DNA of 64,000 nucleotides from Lolium rigidum (taxonomy: Eukaryota > Streptophyta > Magnoliopsida > Poales > Poaceae). The DNA is taken from assembly GCF_022539505.1 (NCBI RefSeq), contig NC_061509.1, positions 135,547,885-135,611,884 on the forward strand. Direction: 5' to 3'. The notes under the pieces were generated by a model, which did no database searches, was not told the origin of the DNA, and saw only the letters and a list, made by a program, of their open reading frames with translations. Positions 50,500-60,700 of the stretch are shown here, in pieces. Within the stretch, counting starts at the first letter, position 1. The number at the start of each line of letters is the position of its first letter. The translations under genes and the position numbers were made by a program.

Positions 50500-50880
50500 A
50501 ATGGGCCTGCTAAAGATGGTACCCGGGGTTTACTGAAGGCCCACGAGTCGAAGAATATGAAGTTCGGAAGCCCAGTTAGTATTAAGGAAAGTTAGAGTTG
50601 TATTAGGAAATATAGACTTGTAACTTTGCGGGTTGAACTCAGAGAGTCCCCCGGAATCTGTAATCTTGTATAACACGGTATCCTCGGCTCCGCCTCCTAT
50701 ATAAGGGGGAGTCGAGGGACAAAGAGAGGATCGAATCCATCGTCAACAGAACCCTAGTTTCTTAATCGTCGAGTACTTTTCGGCTGAAACCTTCGAGATC
50801 TACTTGCCCTCTACTTCCAACTAAACCCTAGTCTACAATACGTAGGCATTGACTAGTTAATCCTTTGTCACTCGGTACTA
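50500..50880 (+). repeat. gypsy LTR fragment
   Basis: Contains a promoter-like CCTATATAAGGGGGAGTCG at about 50697 and the leader phrase AAACCCTAGTCTACAATACG at 50823, which in grass gypsy LTRs lies shortly before the LTR end. Neither end is clear, and no coding part adjoins. Confidence 0.5.
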
Positions 50881-51336
50881 GATTTGATATTTTATTATTA
50901 TTCATAGGTACATTCTACTATCAAGAGGGGACTTGACTAGATCGAGGCTAAAATGCTAGCAAATATCTCAAAGTTACTATATCTACAAAATTAGTGTACA
51001 GATCTCACTATATCCTCAAGAACCCAATTAAAATCTCACTATATCTACAGAATCATAAAGTACGGATCTACCAAAAATTTGTATGCTTCACCTATTTTGT
51101 TACTCCAGGTGGAATATGAAGAGAAGAAAATAGTTAGTAACCAACTGTCACCGATTACAGAATACATGTTCTTGTTTTACCAGAGCTTAGTGGTGTACGT
51201 GTCAAGTTGTCGAGCTGTAGAACGGTGGTAGCATGATGCCGATCACTGTATAGCGAAAACCAACACAGTATTTTCCCAGTGCTTGGTTGGCATACTTAAG
51301 TGGAATCTTTGTGTGATTGGACCAGCTCCAAGAAAT

Positions 51337-51692
51337 GTTGCATCTCCAGTCGCGTTTCCCAAAACGTTCCCTAAAGGGATTTGGGGGACGCCGGCCGAAA
51401 AAATGCTCCAATCGTGTTCCCCAAAGACCGCGCCGGTCGAAAAAACGTTCCAGTCACGTGCTCTAAAGACCGCTTCGGTCCGGACGTGCCCCAAATATTG
51501 TCGGTGTCCCTAGGTCATCCCCTGTGTACAGAGGTTCTACCAGAAACGCCGGACAAGATTTTTACACTTGCTTTTTGTTTGGAGGTCGCGTTTGGAGGAC
51601 GTGGCTGAGAAAGAGACCTCCTCCAAACGCACATTTGATCCGAACATCTCGTAAACGATCAATCCGGCGCTTTTACCGGACTGGAGATGCTC
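51337..51692. mobile_element. Harbinger-type MITE
   Basis: Ends GCATCTCCAGTCGCG (left) and the complement of GGACTGGAGATGCTC (right). The internal left part (CCGTTCCCTAAAAGG-like, then GGGGGACGCCGG) resembles the left part of the element at 27676-29419. It is 356 bp with no ORF, so a deletion derivative of that family is likely. Confidence 0.65.
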
Positions 51693-52019
51693 TTAGGCAC
51701 AAACGCTGGTCCGTTTGGCACGATACGTGGCCGAGATCAGGTAGGGACCAAAGCCTAATAGAGGGGCGCATGTGACATGCCTGCCTCCGACTATAAACTC
51801 AATTCGATGTACCATGCATGTCTCCATATGGACCATATCCTGCAAGGTTTCATGATTTGCTTCACATGGCCACATGAATGTTGAGCTAGTCCTCAGCGTA
51901 TTTGATTCAATTTTATGCATTCAGATATAATTCGCGTGAAATGCGTTGATACGTAAGTGTATTTTCCATATATTTTTAAGCAGATTTCACTTTAGTTGAC
52001 TAGCTGGTGTGCAACTTTA

Positions 52020-52249
52020 CTCGCTCCGTTCTGATTTAGTCTACATTCTAAATGAGATAAATGAGTATTGCATTTATTAGTACTACTTAGATATGTGAAC
52101 AATCAATCTAAACTACATTGAAAATAACAACCAATAAAGAGAGCAAAATCATTTCGTTTTCAGTATTGTTGTTGATTAAAAGCTAAAATATAGAATATTT
52201 TAGAACAAATTTTAAGGCTAAAATGTAGACTATTTCAGAACGGAGGGAG
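52020..52249. mobile_element. Stowaway-like MITE
   Basis: The inverted ends are CTC(G/C)CTCCGTTCTGA, followed by TAGTCTACATT, typical of the Stowaway (Tc1/Mariner) group. TA precedes the left end; the right TA is not preserved. It is 230 bp, AT-rich and non-coding. Confidence 0.7.
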
Positions 52250-53180
52250 AATTTGGTATCAGAATCAAAAGTTTTTGACTCTTGAGTTCCACAGCCGCAT
52301 GATAATGCAGCTAATCTGCAAACCACGTGTAGACTTGAGAGAGCAACGCGTGTGGCCACGTCTCAAAAGTATATGTGTATTGCTCACATTTCGCAGTTTC
52401 CTCTGATTTTTTAGCGAGCCGGTTGGTGGATGCAAACTCCATCATGTTCTGATTTGTACACCCGTCATGCCCGTGCATTTTTTTCTAAAATATTTGGGAA
52501 TAAAATATACTTGACAAGTATGTGTTTCACACAAAGTATGCACGAATCCGCAGAAAGTGATTCACCACCAGAAAGATTTTGCCAAAAATCCTACCATTTC
52601 TAGACCATCTGAAAGTGTACCCTATGTCTAATTCTCAATAGGACATAGAAATAGACAAAGTGGTAATTAATATAACAACAGGGAAATGTACAATTTGTTT
52701 TCAAGTTCTTGATTGTTTATGTTCCCAAAGTTTCTCCAGATAAATAATAGACAAAGTGGTAATTAATACTGATTTGTCTAAAGTTAAACTTCATTAAATT
52801 TGATCAACTTCATAGATTTTGTTTCCTCCGTTCATGACATCGTTTTATGGACGGAGGTATTAGAAGAATTTGTGATACTGAATTATTATTACTAGATTCA
52901 TTTTGACATGTAGTTCCATAATATACTAATTTGTAGCATATATGTTGCTATTTTTATGTAAAAGGTGGTCAATTTAAAAAAAAAAATTAAAAAATCTAAA
53001 CATATACTAATTCAAGGGCGGATGATTATGCATTTTTCTCTTGTTGGTGGTGACAGGAAGCAATAAAATGAATCAGGTGAACAAAGACCCTTCTGTTAAA
53101 CAGGTGGAATAGATTGATTTAAGAATTTTCGTAGCCGTAGATCATTAATCTATAATCGTACCGTTTAAAATATTCAAAAA
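52250..53180. other. AT-rich DNA, no gene
   Basis: A 17-bp word (CAAAGTGGTAATTAATA) occurs twice near 52660 and 52754, and a second small CTCCGTTC...GGACGGAG inverted pair at 52830-52857 may be a Stowaway relic. Nothing else recognised. Confidence 0.45.
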
Positions 53181-53185
53181 GCGGG

Positions 53186-53228
<43 letters not shown>

Positions 53229-53253
53229 GGGTGTTCGATCCACCCTCACCGCA
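53181..53253 (+). tRNA. tRNA-Phe (GAA), intact copy 1
   Basis: 73 nt beginning GCGGGGATAGCTCAGTTGGG with anticodon loop ACTGAAGAT (anticodon GAA) and ending in CACCGC plus discriminator A. All four arms pair as expected for plant tRNA-Phe. The T stem reads GGGTG/CACCC; the version I recall for plants is GCGTG/CACGC, so one base pair is flipped while pairing is kept. A T6 run at 53262 is a good Pol III terminator. Confidence 0.95.
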
Positions 53254-54185
53254 AAATACTTCCATTTTTTGTTTTCTTTTTACATACGAATGTATGCTAT
53301 GAACTAGCGAAATTGTCAAAATAGCGGGGATAGCTCAGTTGGGGAGGAAATTGCACAAACCAGCAACTCTCTAGGAGAATGTTGCACAAATCAGTGACTT
53401 AAACTTTATTTTGCACAGACCGGTTACTCTAGGAGTAGCTTGTTGCAAGGAGCTCTAATGACTTCATTTTGTTGTTTAACAGTGCAGCCACCGTGGTCTG
53501 CAACATGCCAAGCTACTGTTTTCCCTCCAAAATTTCCACAACTAGTTGTAACAGTGATCAACATCATGCATCAGTTTTGAAGATAAAAATAGATGTATTC
53601 TACCACAAATAATGATAGCAGCAGTAGGAGCATTTGTAAGAAAAACAACACGAACATTGGAGCATTGTAGCATCAAAGATGACAACAATAATATGATCAT
53701 TCGGATCACCACCATGGTTCATAGAAATATTTACAAAATTTGCGTCTCTCTGCACATGCATCCAAAAAAGGAATATGCTTGGTCACTAAGCCTAGCATTA
53801 CACATCATTCTTCTTCTTGCTGATTCTCGGCATCAAGACTCCGCGCGCCACGCACGCCGCACATGGCACACCTCGTTCTGCCGCTTGCGGCGTTCGAGGG
53901 CCTCGGCCAAAGAGGATTCCCACATGACTCTCCTGGCCTCCGCCGCCGCCGCCTGGGCCACCTCATGCAACGTCGCCATCTAGGCGTGGTGGCCTGTCCC
54001 TAGCGCACGCTTTTGCGCCATCCCGCGCTCCAAAGTTGCCGTGTCGACTGCTGCGCACGCCATAAACGTCACGCGCGCGCACCCCAACCTTCCGGAAGTT
54101 TCACATCCGCCTCGTGTCGTTTCACCGCCCCCGCCTCGCTCCGCCTCCTACCTCGCTCAGCGCCGCCGCTCCGCCTCACGACGAG

Positions 54186-56567
54186 ATGTTGCCCCGCCGC
54201 CACTCGACCTCTGGCTACCGCGGCGTCGGGGCACGGCCGAGCGGCACGTTCTTGTTGGAGATATGCCCAAGAGGCAATAATAAAAGTGGTTATTATATAT
54301 CTTTATGTTTATGATAAATGTTTATATACCATGCTATAATTGTATTAACCGAAACATTGATACATGTGTGATATGTAAACAACAAAGAGTCCCTAGTATG
54401 CCTCTTAACTAGCTTGTTGATTAATGGATGATTAGTTTCATAATCATGAACATTGGATGTTATTAATAACAAGGTTATATCATTGTATGAATGATGTAAT
54501 GGATACACCCATATTAAGCGTAGCATAAGATCTCGTCATTAAGTTATTTGCTATAAGCTTTCGATACATAGTTACCTAGTCCTTATGACCATGAGATCAT
54601 GTAAATCACTTATACCGGAAAGGTACTTTGATTACACCAAACGTCACTGCGTAAATGGGTGGTTATAAAGGTGGGATTAAGTATCCAGAAAGTATGAGTT
54701 GAGGCATATGGATCAACAGTGGGATTTGTCCATCCCGATGACGGATAGATATACTCTGGGCCCTCTCGGTGGAATGTCGTCTAATGTCTTGCAAGCATAT
54801 GAATAAAGTTCATAAGAGACCACATACCACGGTACGAGTAAAGAGTACTTGTCAGGAGACGAGGTTGAACAAGGTATAGAGTGATACCGAAGATCAAACC
54901 TCGGACAAGTAAAATATCGCGAGACAAAGGGAATTGGTATTGTATGTGAATGGTTCATTCGATCACTAAAGTCATCGTTGAATATGTGGGAGCCATTATG
55001 GATCTCCGGATCCCGCTATTGGTTATTGGTCGGAGTGAGTACTCAACCATGTCCGCATAGTTCACGAACCGTAGGGTGACACACTTAAAGTTGGATGTTG
55101 AAATGGTAGTACTTGAATATGGAATGGAGTTCGAATATTTGTTCGAAGTCCCGGATGAGATCACGGACATCACGAGGAGTTCCGGAATAGTCCGGAGAAT
55201 AAGATTCATATATAGGATGTCATTTTATGTGAATTAAAATGTCGCGGAAGGTTCTAGAAAAGTCCGGAAGAAACCACCAAGGAAGGTGGAGTCCACATGG
55301 GACTCCACCTCCATGGCCGGCCAACCCTAGTGGGGGAGGAGTCCCAAGTGGACTCCCCTTAGGGAGCCGGCCACCCCCATATGGGAGGTGGAACTCCCAC
55401 CTTTGGTGGGAGTCCTAGCTTAGCTAGGTTTCCCCTCCTTTTGGAAGGTTTTGGTTCGGGTCTTATTCGAAGACTTGGAGACCAACTCTTGGGGATCCAC
55501 CTATATAATGAGGGGCCAAGGGAGGGGCCGGCCACCCCAAGACCACAACCTGGCCGCCCCCTTGAGTGGCCGGCCACCCCCTCCCAAACCCTAGCCGCCC
55601 CTCTCCTCCATAGCTCCCGCGCGCTTTAGCGAAGCTCCGCCGGAGTTCTCCACCGCCACCGACACCACGCCGTCGTGCTTCGTCGGATTCAAGAGGAGCT
55701 ACTACTTCCGCTGCCCGCTGGAACGGGAGGTGGACGTCGTCTTCATCAACAACCGAACGTGTGACCGAGTACGGAGGTGCTGCCCGTTCGTGGCGCCGGA
55801 ACCGATCGTGATCAAGATCTTCTACGCGCTTTTGCAAGCGGCAAGTGAACGTCTACCGCAGCAACAAGAGCCTCATCTTGTAGGCTTTGGAATCTCTTCA
55901 AGGGTGAGACTCGATACCCCCTCGTTGCTACCGTCTTCTAGATTGCATCTTGGCTTGGATTGCGTGTTCGCGGTAGGAAAATTTTTGTTTTCTATGCAAC
56001 GTTATCCTACAGTTCTACACCGAGATCCGCAGCGGCGACGAGCGCATCGGGCTCGGGACATTCGAGGCGGCGCACGAGGTGGCGCGCGCCTATGACGCGA
56101 TCGCCTGGCGCCTCAGCCGCTCCCGTCGGACGATGAACTTCCACGACGTGTGGATGCGGGAGCAGGCGGAAGCGCTCGCACGACCGCCTCCGGCCGTCAC
56201 GCGCGAGCAGCAGCAGCGCCAGCGCGAGCTCGAGCAGCGGCTCGTCATCGCGGAGCGGGACGAGTGCCTCGACCTCGAGTGGGCGCGCCAGTTCCTGAAG
56301 GACGTTGCCGCGATGGAGGCCTTCTACGCGAAGAAGGAAGAGGAGAAGGCGGCGGCGGCGAAGAAGAAGAAGGTGGATCGCGAGGAGCGGAGGGCGAAGT
56401 CAGCGGCGAGGAAGAAGGAGAGGGAGGAGAAGGCCGCGAGGAAGGCAGAGGAGAAGAAAAACGACGTCGGCCCATCGACGATCGTCCTCTCCTCCTCCTT
56501 TGAGTGGACATCCACTCCGGTGTCGGACACCACTCACTCGTCGGATTTCGACTGGGATTCCGAGTAG
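54186..56567 (+). pseudogene. AP2/ERF-domain ORF disrupted by solo LTR
   Basis: ATG at 54186 starts MLPRRHSTSGYRGVGARPSG, the first strands of an AP2 DNA-binding domain. The LTR enters at 54253. Coding resumes at 56017 with EIRSGDERIGLGTFEAAHEV and ARAYDAIAWRL (the RAYD element). If the LTR and one duplication copy are ignored, 54186-54252 plus 56017-56567 is one open frame of 205 codons plus stop. After the domain come WMREQAEALARPP, a long Lys/Glu-rich helix and an acidic end (SSDFDWDSE). Proteins of this form are multi-copy in grasses. AP2 domains bind GC-rich promoter motifs; this protein's targets are unknown. The interrupted gene is non-functional as it stands. Confidence 0.85.
54253..56011 (+). 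mobile_element. solo LTR, Angela/BARE-like copia
   Basis: Starts TGTTGGAGATATGCCCAAG and ends CGTTATCCTACA, 1,759 bp, flanked by the 5-bp duplication GTTCT (54248-54252 and 56012-56016). No primer site, gag or pol is inside, so it is a solo LTR left by recombination between two LTRs. Start and length match the Angela/BARE/WIS group. Small open frames within it are not meaningful. Confidence 0.92.
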
Positions 56568-56998
56568 TTTAGGGTAGTTTCAAAATAAATGTGGTTGTAG
56601 CATCGAAGTTTGCAATATATTTCGTATTTCCAGTTAATTTTTTAATGTTTTGTTTGATATATTACCAACGCAAAATATGATCAAAATGTTGTTTGCGCCG
56701 CGCTACACGCTGCATAATGGAGTGTCCGGCGAAGGAACTTTTTAAGCGCCCGAGTACGTGTTGTATGGCAAGAGAAAATTAACGCAACGCGCGGTAAGCG
56801 TTTACAACGCGGTCGCATCCACATATAGCTCGCCGAATTTTAGTGCGCCTATTAGAGATGCTCTAATACACTGTTAAATATGGAGCTAATCTCTTTGCGA
56901 ACGATTAGCTCTGAAGTTGCTGGTCTATGCAACGAAATATTAAAGTTGCTGGTTCGTGCAACTTTCACCCCAAGACTTACTGGTATGTGCAATTTCCT

Positions 56999-57036
<38 letters not shown>

Positions 57037-57130
57037 GGGTGTTCGATCCACCCTCACCACAAAAGACACTCTTTTTTTGTTTTCTTTTTACATGCAATGT
57101 ATTCTTTGAACTAGCGAAATTGTCAAAACA

Positions 57131-57135
57131 GCGGG

Positions 57136-57178
<43 letters not shown>

Positions 57179-57203
57179 GGGTGTTCGATCCACCCTCACC
57201 GCA
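57131..57203 (+). tRNA. tRNA-Phe (GAA), intact copy 3
   Basis: Identical in all 73 positions to the copy at 53181-53253, including the flipped T-stem pair. Upstream DNA (GAACTAGCGAAATTGTCAAA) repeats the spacer before copy 2, so the array arose by tandem duplication with a unit of about 142-143 bp. A long T run follows within 30 bp. Confidence 0.95.
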
Positions 57204-57735
57204 ATTTATACTGTTTTCCTTTTTTTTTTTCTTTTCCTTTTTACATGTTCTGTTTTTTTAACAACCTTTAACATTTTCATTTGGGATGATGCAAAAACCT
57301 CGGCGGCAAAAGAAGCTAACAGCCTGCCTGCCATGGGGCTCAAACGCATCATTTAGTTGGTTACGCAAGTGCAGTGTTGTTGGGGCTTTTGTTGGTAAAC
57401 AGGAATATGCGGTACTATATATCTTCTCGTAGCAATATGCCGACGCGGGAACAAAAATGAACTGGCCGGTATTTGCAGGCATGCCGTCTATACAACCTTC
57501 AAAATCCTCGGTACATCAAAATCACATCATTGAAGGTTATCTGTGCTTCTAAATTATATTGCTATACAATGACTGTTTACAAATTCTGCAGAGTCCAATG
57601 TCAATAGTCTACAAGCGCCTCAGATATCAGATCAGAATAGTCATAGTTACAACAGATTATCTCGACCAAAACATCTCTGTTCCCTACCCTTGGTCTCAAA
57701 TGTCTAAATACTGTCATAGAACCTACAGATCAGAC
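57204..57735. other. spacer and probable 3' UTR of the MAPKKK gene
   Basis: AT-rich; no ORF or repeat recognised. The part next to 57735 is presumably 3' UTR of the minus-strand kinase gene. Confidence 0.4.
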
Positions 57736-60700
57736 TCAGTATCTCCTCGGTGAGCCATATGGGCTCGGTGGTCTCAACTGGCCGATGTCGAGCCAAGGAT
57801 CTGGAACCGCCGTGCTTAGTCTCATCTGGTTCTGCGTGTAATCCACTGGGTGTGGTGGGGAAGGCAGGCAACTCCAGTTTGATTGCTTGAACTGCCGCAA
57901 CGGGCTTGAGCACGGGGACACCGGCAGAGACATGTTTGCTCTCGCAGCAATTGGACTGGTATATGAAGATGATGGTTGTCAGTCGAGATGCTTGGATACC
58001 AGCATAGATTGAAAAGAGCAGTCACTATACCTGGAGGCATTGCGAGGCGAAGGATAAGCTGTGGCAAATCCAGCGAAATCTCTCGCACGCAGTCCACCAA
58101 TATCCCGTAGAGGGGTAATGCCTCTCTTTGTTAAAGTTTCTCTGTTTGACTGAACCAAATTCGAGGAAGGGCAAACATAATCAGCATATATGACCAACCA
58201 TCTTAGGGCATGATGTAGAGTGAGTAATGGCAGAATCTAGAAAAGAGGTGCTCAATATTCTTTCAAACCGAGAATGCACAATTATCTAAAGAATATCGAC
58301 AGTTTGATTCGTAACCAACTAACCAATTGCTGCACTGTTACTAACAAACGTGTGTCACAAGATTTAATTTCCACACTAGAATTAAAAAGCAAGATTCTAT
58401 TTATTTTACGGGTGCTTGGAAAGGGCAGAACACAATATCTGGATATGTTAAGAATCTTTGGAAAATGAACATTAAAATGGGAAGAAAGCTTGTAGAAAGA
58501 AGAACTCGCCTTTTTATGCCTTGCCTCCACAGGGGTAGATAGTCCATTACTCAACGGGGTTGCTCTGCATTTTTCCGCTCTTATTGCTTGATGGTCATGA
58601 ACAAAAGGGTGACCCAGTAACTGTGTTGCAGAGGGGCGCTGTGCTGGATCACGCATTAAACACAAACTCAGGAAATCGTTCCCTTCTTTCGAAATACTTA
58701 GTGGAATTTCTGGTGCATCTTTACTATTTGCAATCTTAAATAACGCAGGCACCTGCAAAACCAAGGATCAGAGAAGATGATTGTTGCTCCACTATCAGAA
58801 TAAGAAGGCATAGAATGCCAGTTATTTCAACTACAAAGAGCGAAATGGCAGATCCAAGCAAACAGAAAAATGTCATCAAAATATAAGATGAACTGAAAGC
58901 ATACATCTTCATACGGATGCCAAGGATGTCTACCAGTTGCCATTTCAATAATTGTACAACCAAGGCTCCAGATATCAACCGCAAGACTGTACCCTTTGTT
59001 ATTCATTACGACCTGCAGATTTTGCAGTAAATTTGGGACAAAATTTTGTTAGAAGTTTAAACCGTACGCAAATTTTGTTCAAATGGCATAACTGCAAAAT
59101 AGCATACCTCCGGAGCCATCCAGTATGGGCTTCCTCTGAAAGAGCGTATTTCAGCAAAAGAAGTTATCTGTTTCAAGTTTCATCATAAGAAAGAAAGTGA
59201 GATGGAGAAGGAAACAAAACTATGGAAATTTTTCTTTGTCGATTGCAGGAAATGATATCAATAAACATCACAACATGTTTTTTCTTTGGAATACATTGCC
59301 AGCCCCAAAATTGAGAATTTTTCTGGAGTTTGTGGAAAATCATGACAGCAGAAAGCACGAAACATTCTTTGAGTACTCTCAACCTTATGACACAAGTGTT
59401 TATGTTCAAGCATACTTTGTTTTAATCATATATATTTGCCAACCCCTATATTAAGGAGATTATCTGAAGTGTGTGGAAAATAATGAAAAAGAAAGCACAA
59501 AACATACTTTGACTATTTCCCTATTATCAACCTTATGATGCAAGTGTTTATGTCCAAACCCCAGTATATGTGAGAGATTCAAATATAATCCCCTGAGTTG
59601 CTTGGTTGAGTGGCCAAGGAGACAAGATTACTACTTGAGTGGACGTGCGAATGAGTTTTCTAATGACCCTTCTGCACATATGCACAAAACAAAACCTCTT
59701 GTAAAAAATAAGAGAAACTGCATACATGTTTAGCCACACCGAAGTCAGCAAGTTTGACATCGCCAGTAGGGCTGACAAGTATGTTTGCTCCTTTTATGTC
59801 TCTGCCAAGCACATTATGAAATTATCTTTGTATTCAATTCTGACCAAGAAACAATAAACGGAGTAGGATAGTTTACACTACAGTACCTGTGCACAGTATT
59901 CCTTCCATGCAAATAGGCAAGTCCAGAAAGGATCTGCCGTGTATAGTTACGGATCACAGGTTCCCTAAAAGGACCATAATCTCTTAGTAATTTATGAATT
60001 GAACCGCCAGAAACATATTCAAGATAGATGGAGAGAGCTTCATCAGTCTGTCCAGAATAATACATAACTAGGTCAGTGATAATCAGTATTTCAAGATGTA
60101 TGTTTATATAAAAAATGGTAATTACTTAATATAATACAGAGGTAGTGAAAAAATAGAAAATACAAGAGAAACTGAGGTGAAGCTTTCATCTCTACTATAC
60201 CGTTAGTATAACAGTTTATCTATCACATCCAAATGAAGCAAAGGTAGTATTCTGAGAGAGAAAGTTTCTCACAGCATCTGGACATATTACCAGCCATTAT
60301 CTTCCACTGAACTATGTGAGTAACATTGTACGGAGTACTAATTACCAAAAGATAATGCAGAACACAGAATAAAATATGCCCGAAAGGGCCCATAACAAGA
60401 ACATGTAGGGTGAAAACACATAAATTTTGAGCCTACGTTTCACTCAAATGGTAGCGTCAGTTATCACATGAATCTCTTTTCTTTTTTGCAAGGAGTTATC
60501 ACATTAATCTCACCAGTTTACTCCCATAGTATTGCACAATGTTTTGGTGTGAGAGTTGACTAAGCAAATCTACTTCCTGGCAATACAAAAAATAGATAAC
60601 AAGTTAGTAAATAAATCGACAATATACATGGTGATCAAGATCTCACAAAGATGGATAGCTGCATGCTACAGGTATAAAAATACAGTTGCTTCGGATAGTG

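Larger units (their letters stand above)
53344..56999. mobile_element. Mutator-like element inserted in tRNA-Phe gene
   Basis: Inverted ends begin GAGGAAATTGCACA on both sides and remain similar for about 100 bp (ACCAGNAA, GTTGCAC blocks). The 9-bp target duplication TCAGTTGGG is the Mutator size. It contains an AP2/ERF-type ORF (split by a solo LTR), a 48-codon minus-strand ORF at 53833-53979, and no transposase. Without the LTR it would be about 1.9 kb. Carrying a host-like gene without a transposase makes it Pack-MULE-like. An internal right-end-like word TTAGAGATGCTCTAA near 56855 suggests that the ORF reached it on a Harbinger-type element; that is inference. Confidence 0.9.
53324..57061 (+). 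pseudogene. tRNA-Phe copy 2, split by a Mutator-like insertion
   Basis: The first 20 nt (53324-53343) match tRNA-Phe through the D loop. The remaining 53 nt resume at 57009-57061 after a 3,656-bp insertion plus a 9-bp duplication TCAGTTGGG (53335-53343 and 57000-57008). The insertion lies in the D loop, in the A-box promoter region. The right half also has a G-to-A change in the acceptor stem (CACCACA for CACCGCA), which would break a pair. The gene cannot make a tRNA. Confidence 0.95.

Noticed and set aside
53119..53319. Minus-strand frame across the tRNA, reading GEGGSNTRPSDLQSDALPTE
   Set aside because: It is only the antisense of the tRNA-Phe gene; the same false peptide appears again over the third copy.
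55381..55837. Open frames within the solo LTR
   Set aside because: LTR sequence only; no domain and no start context.
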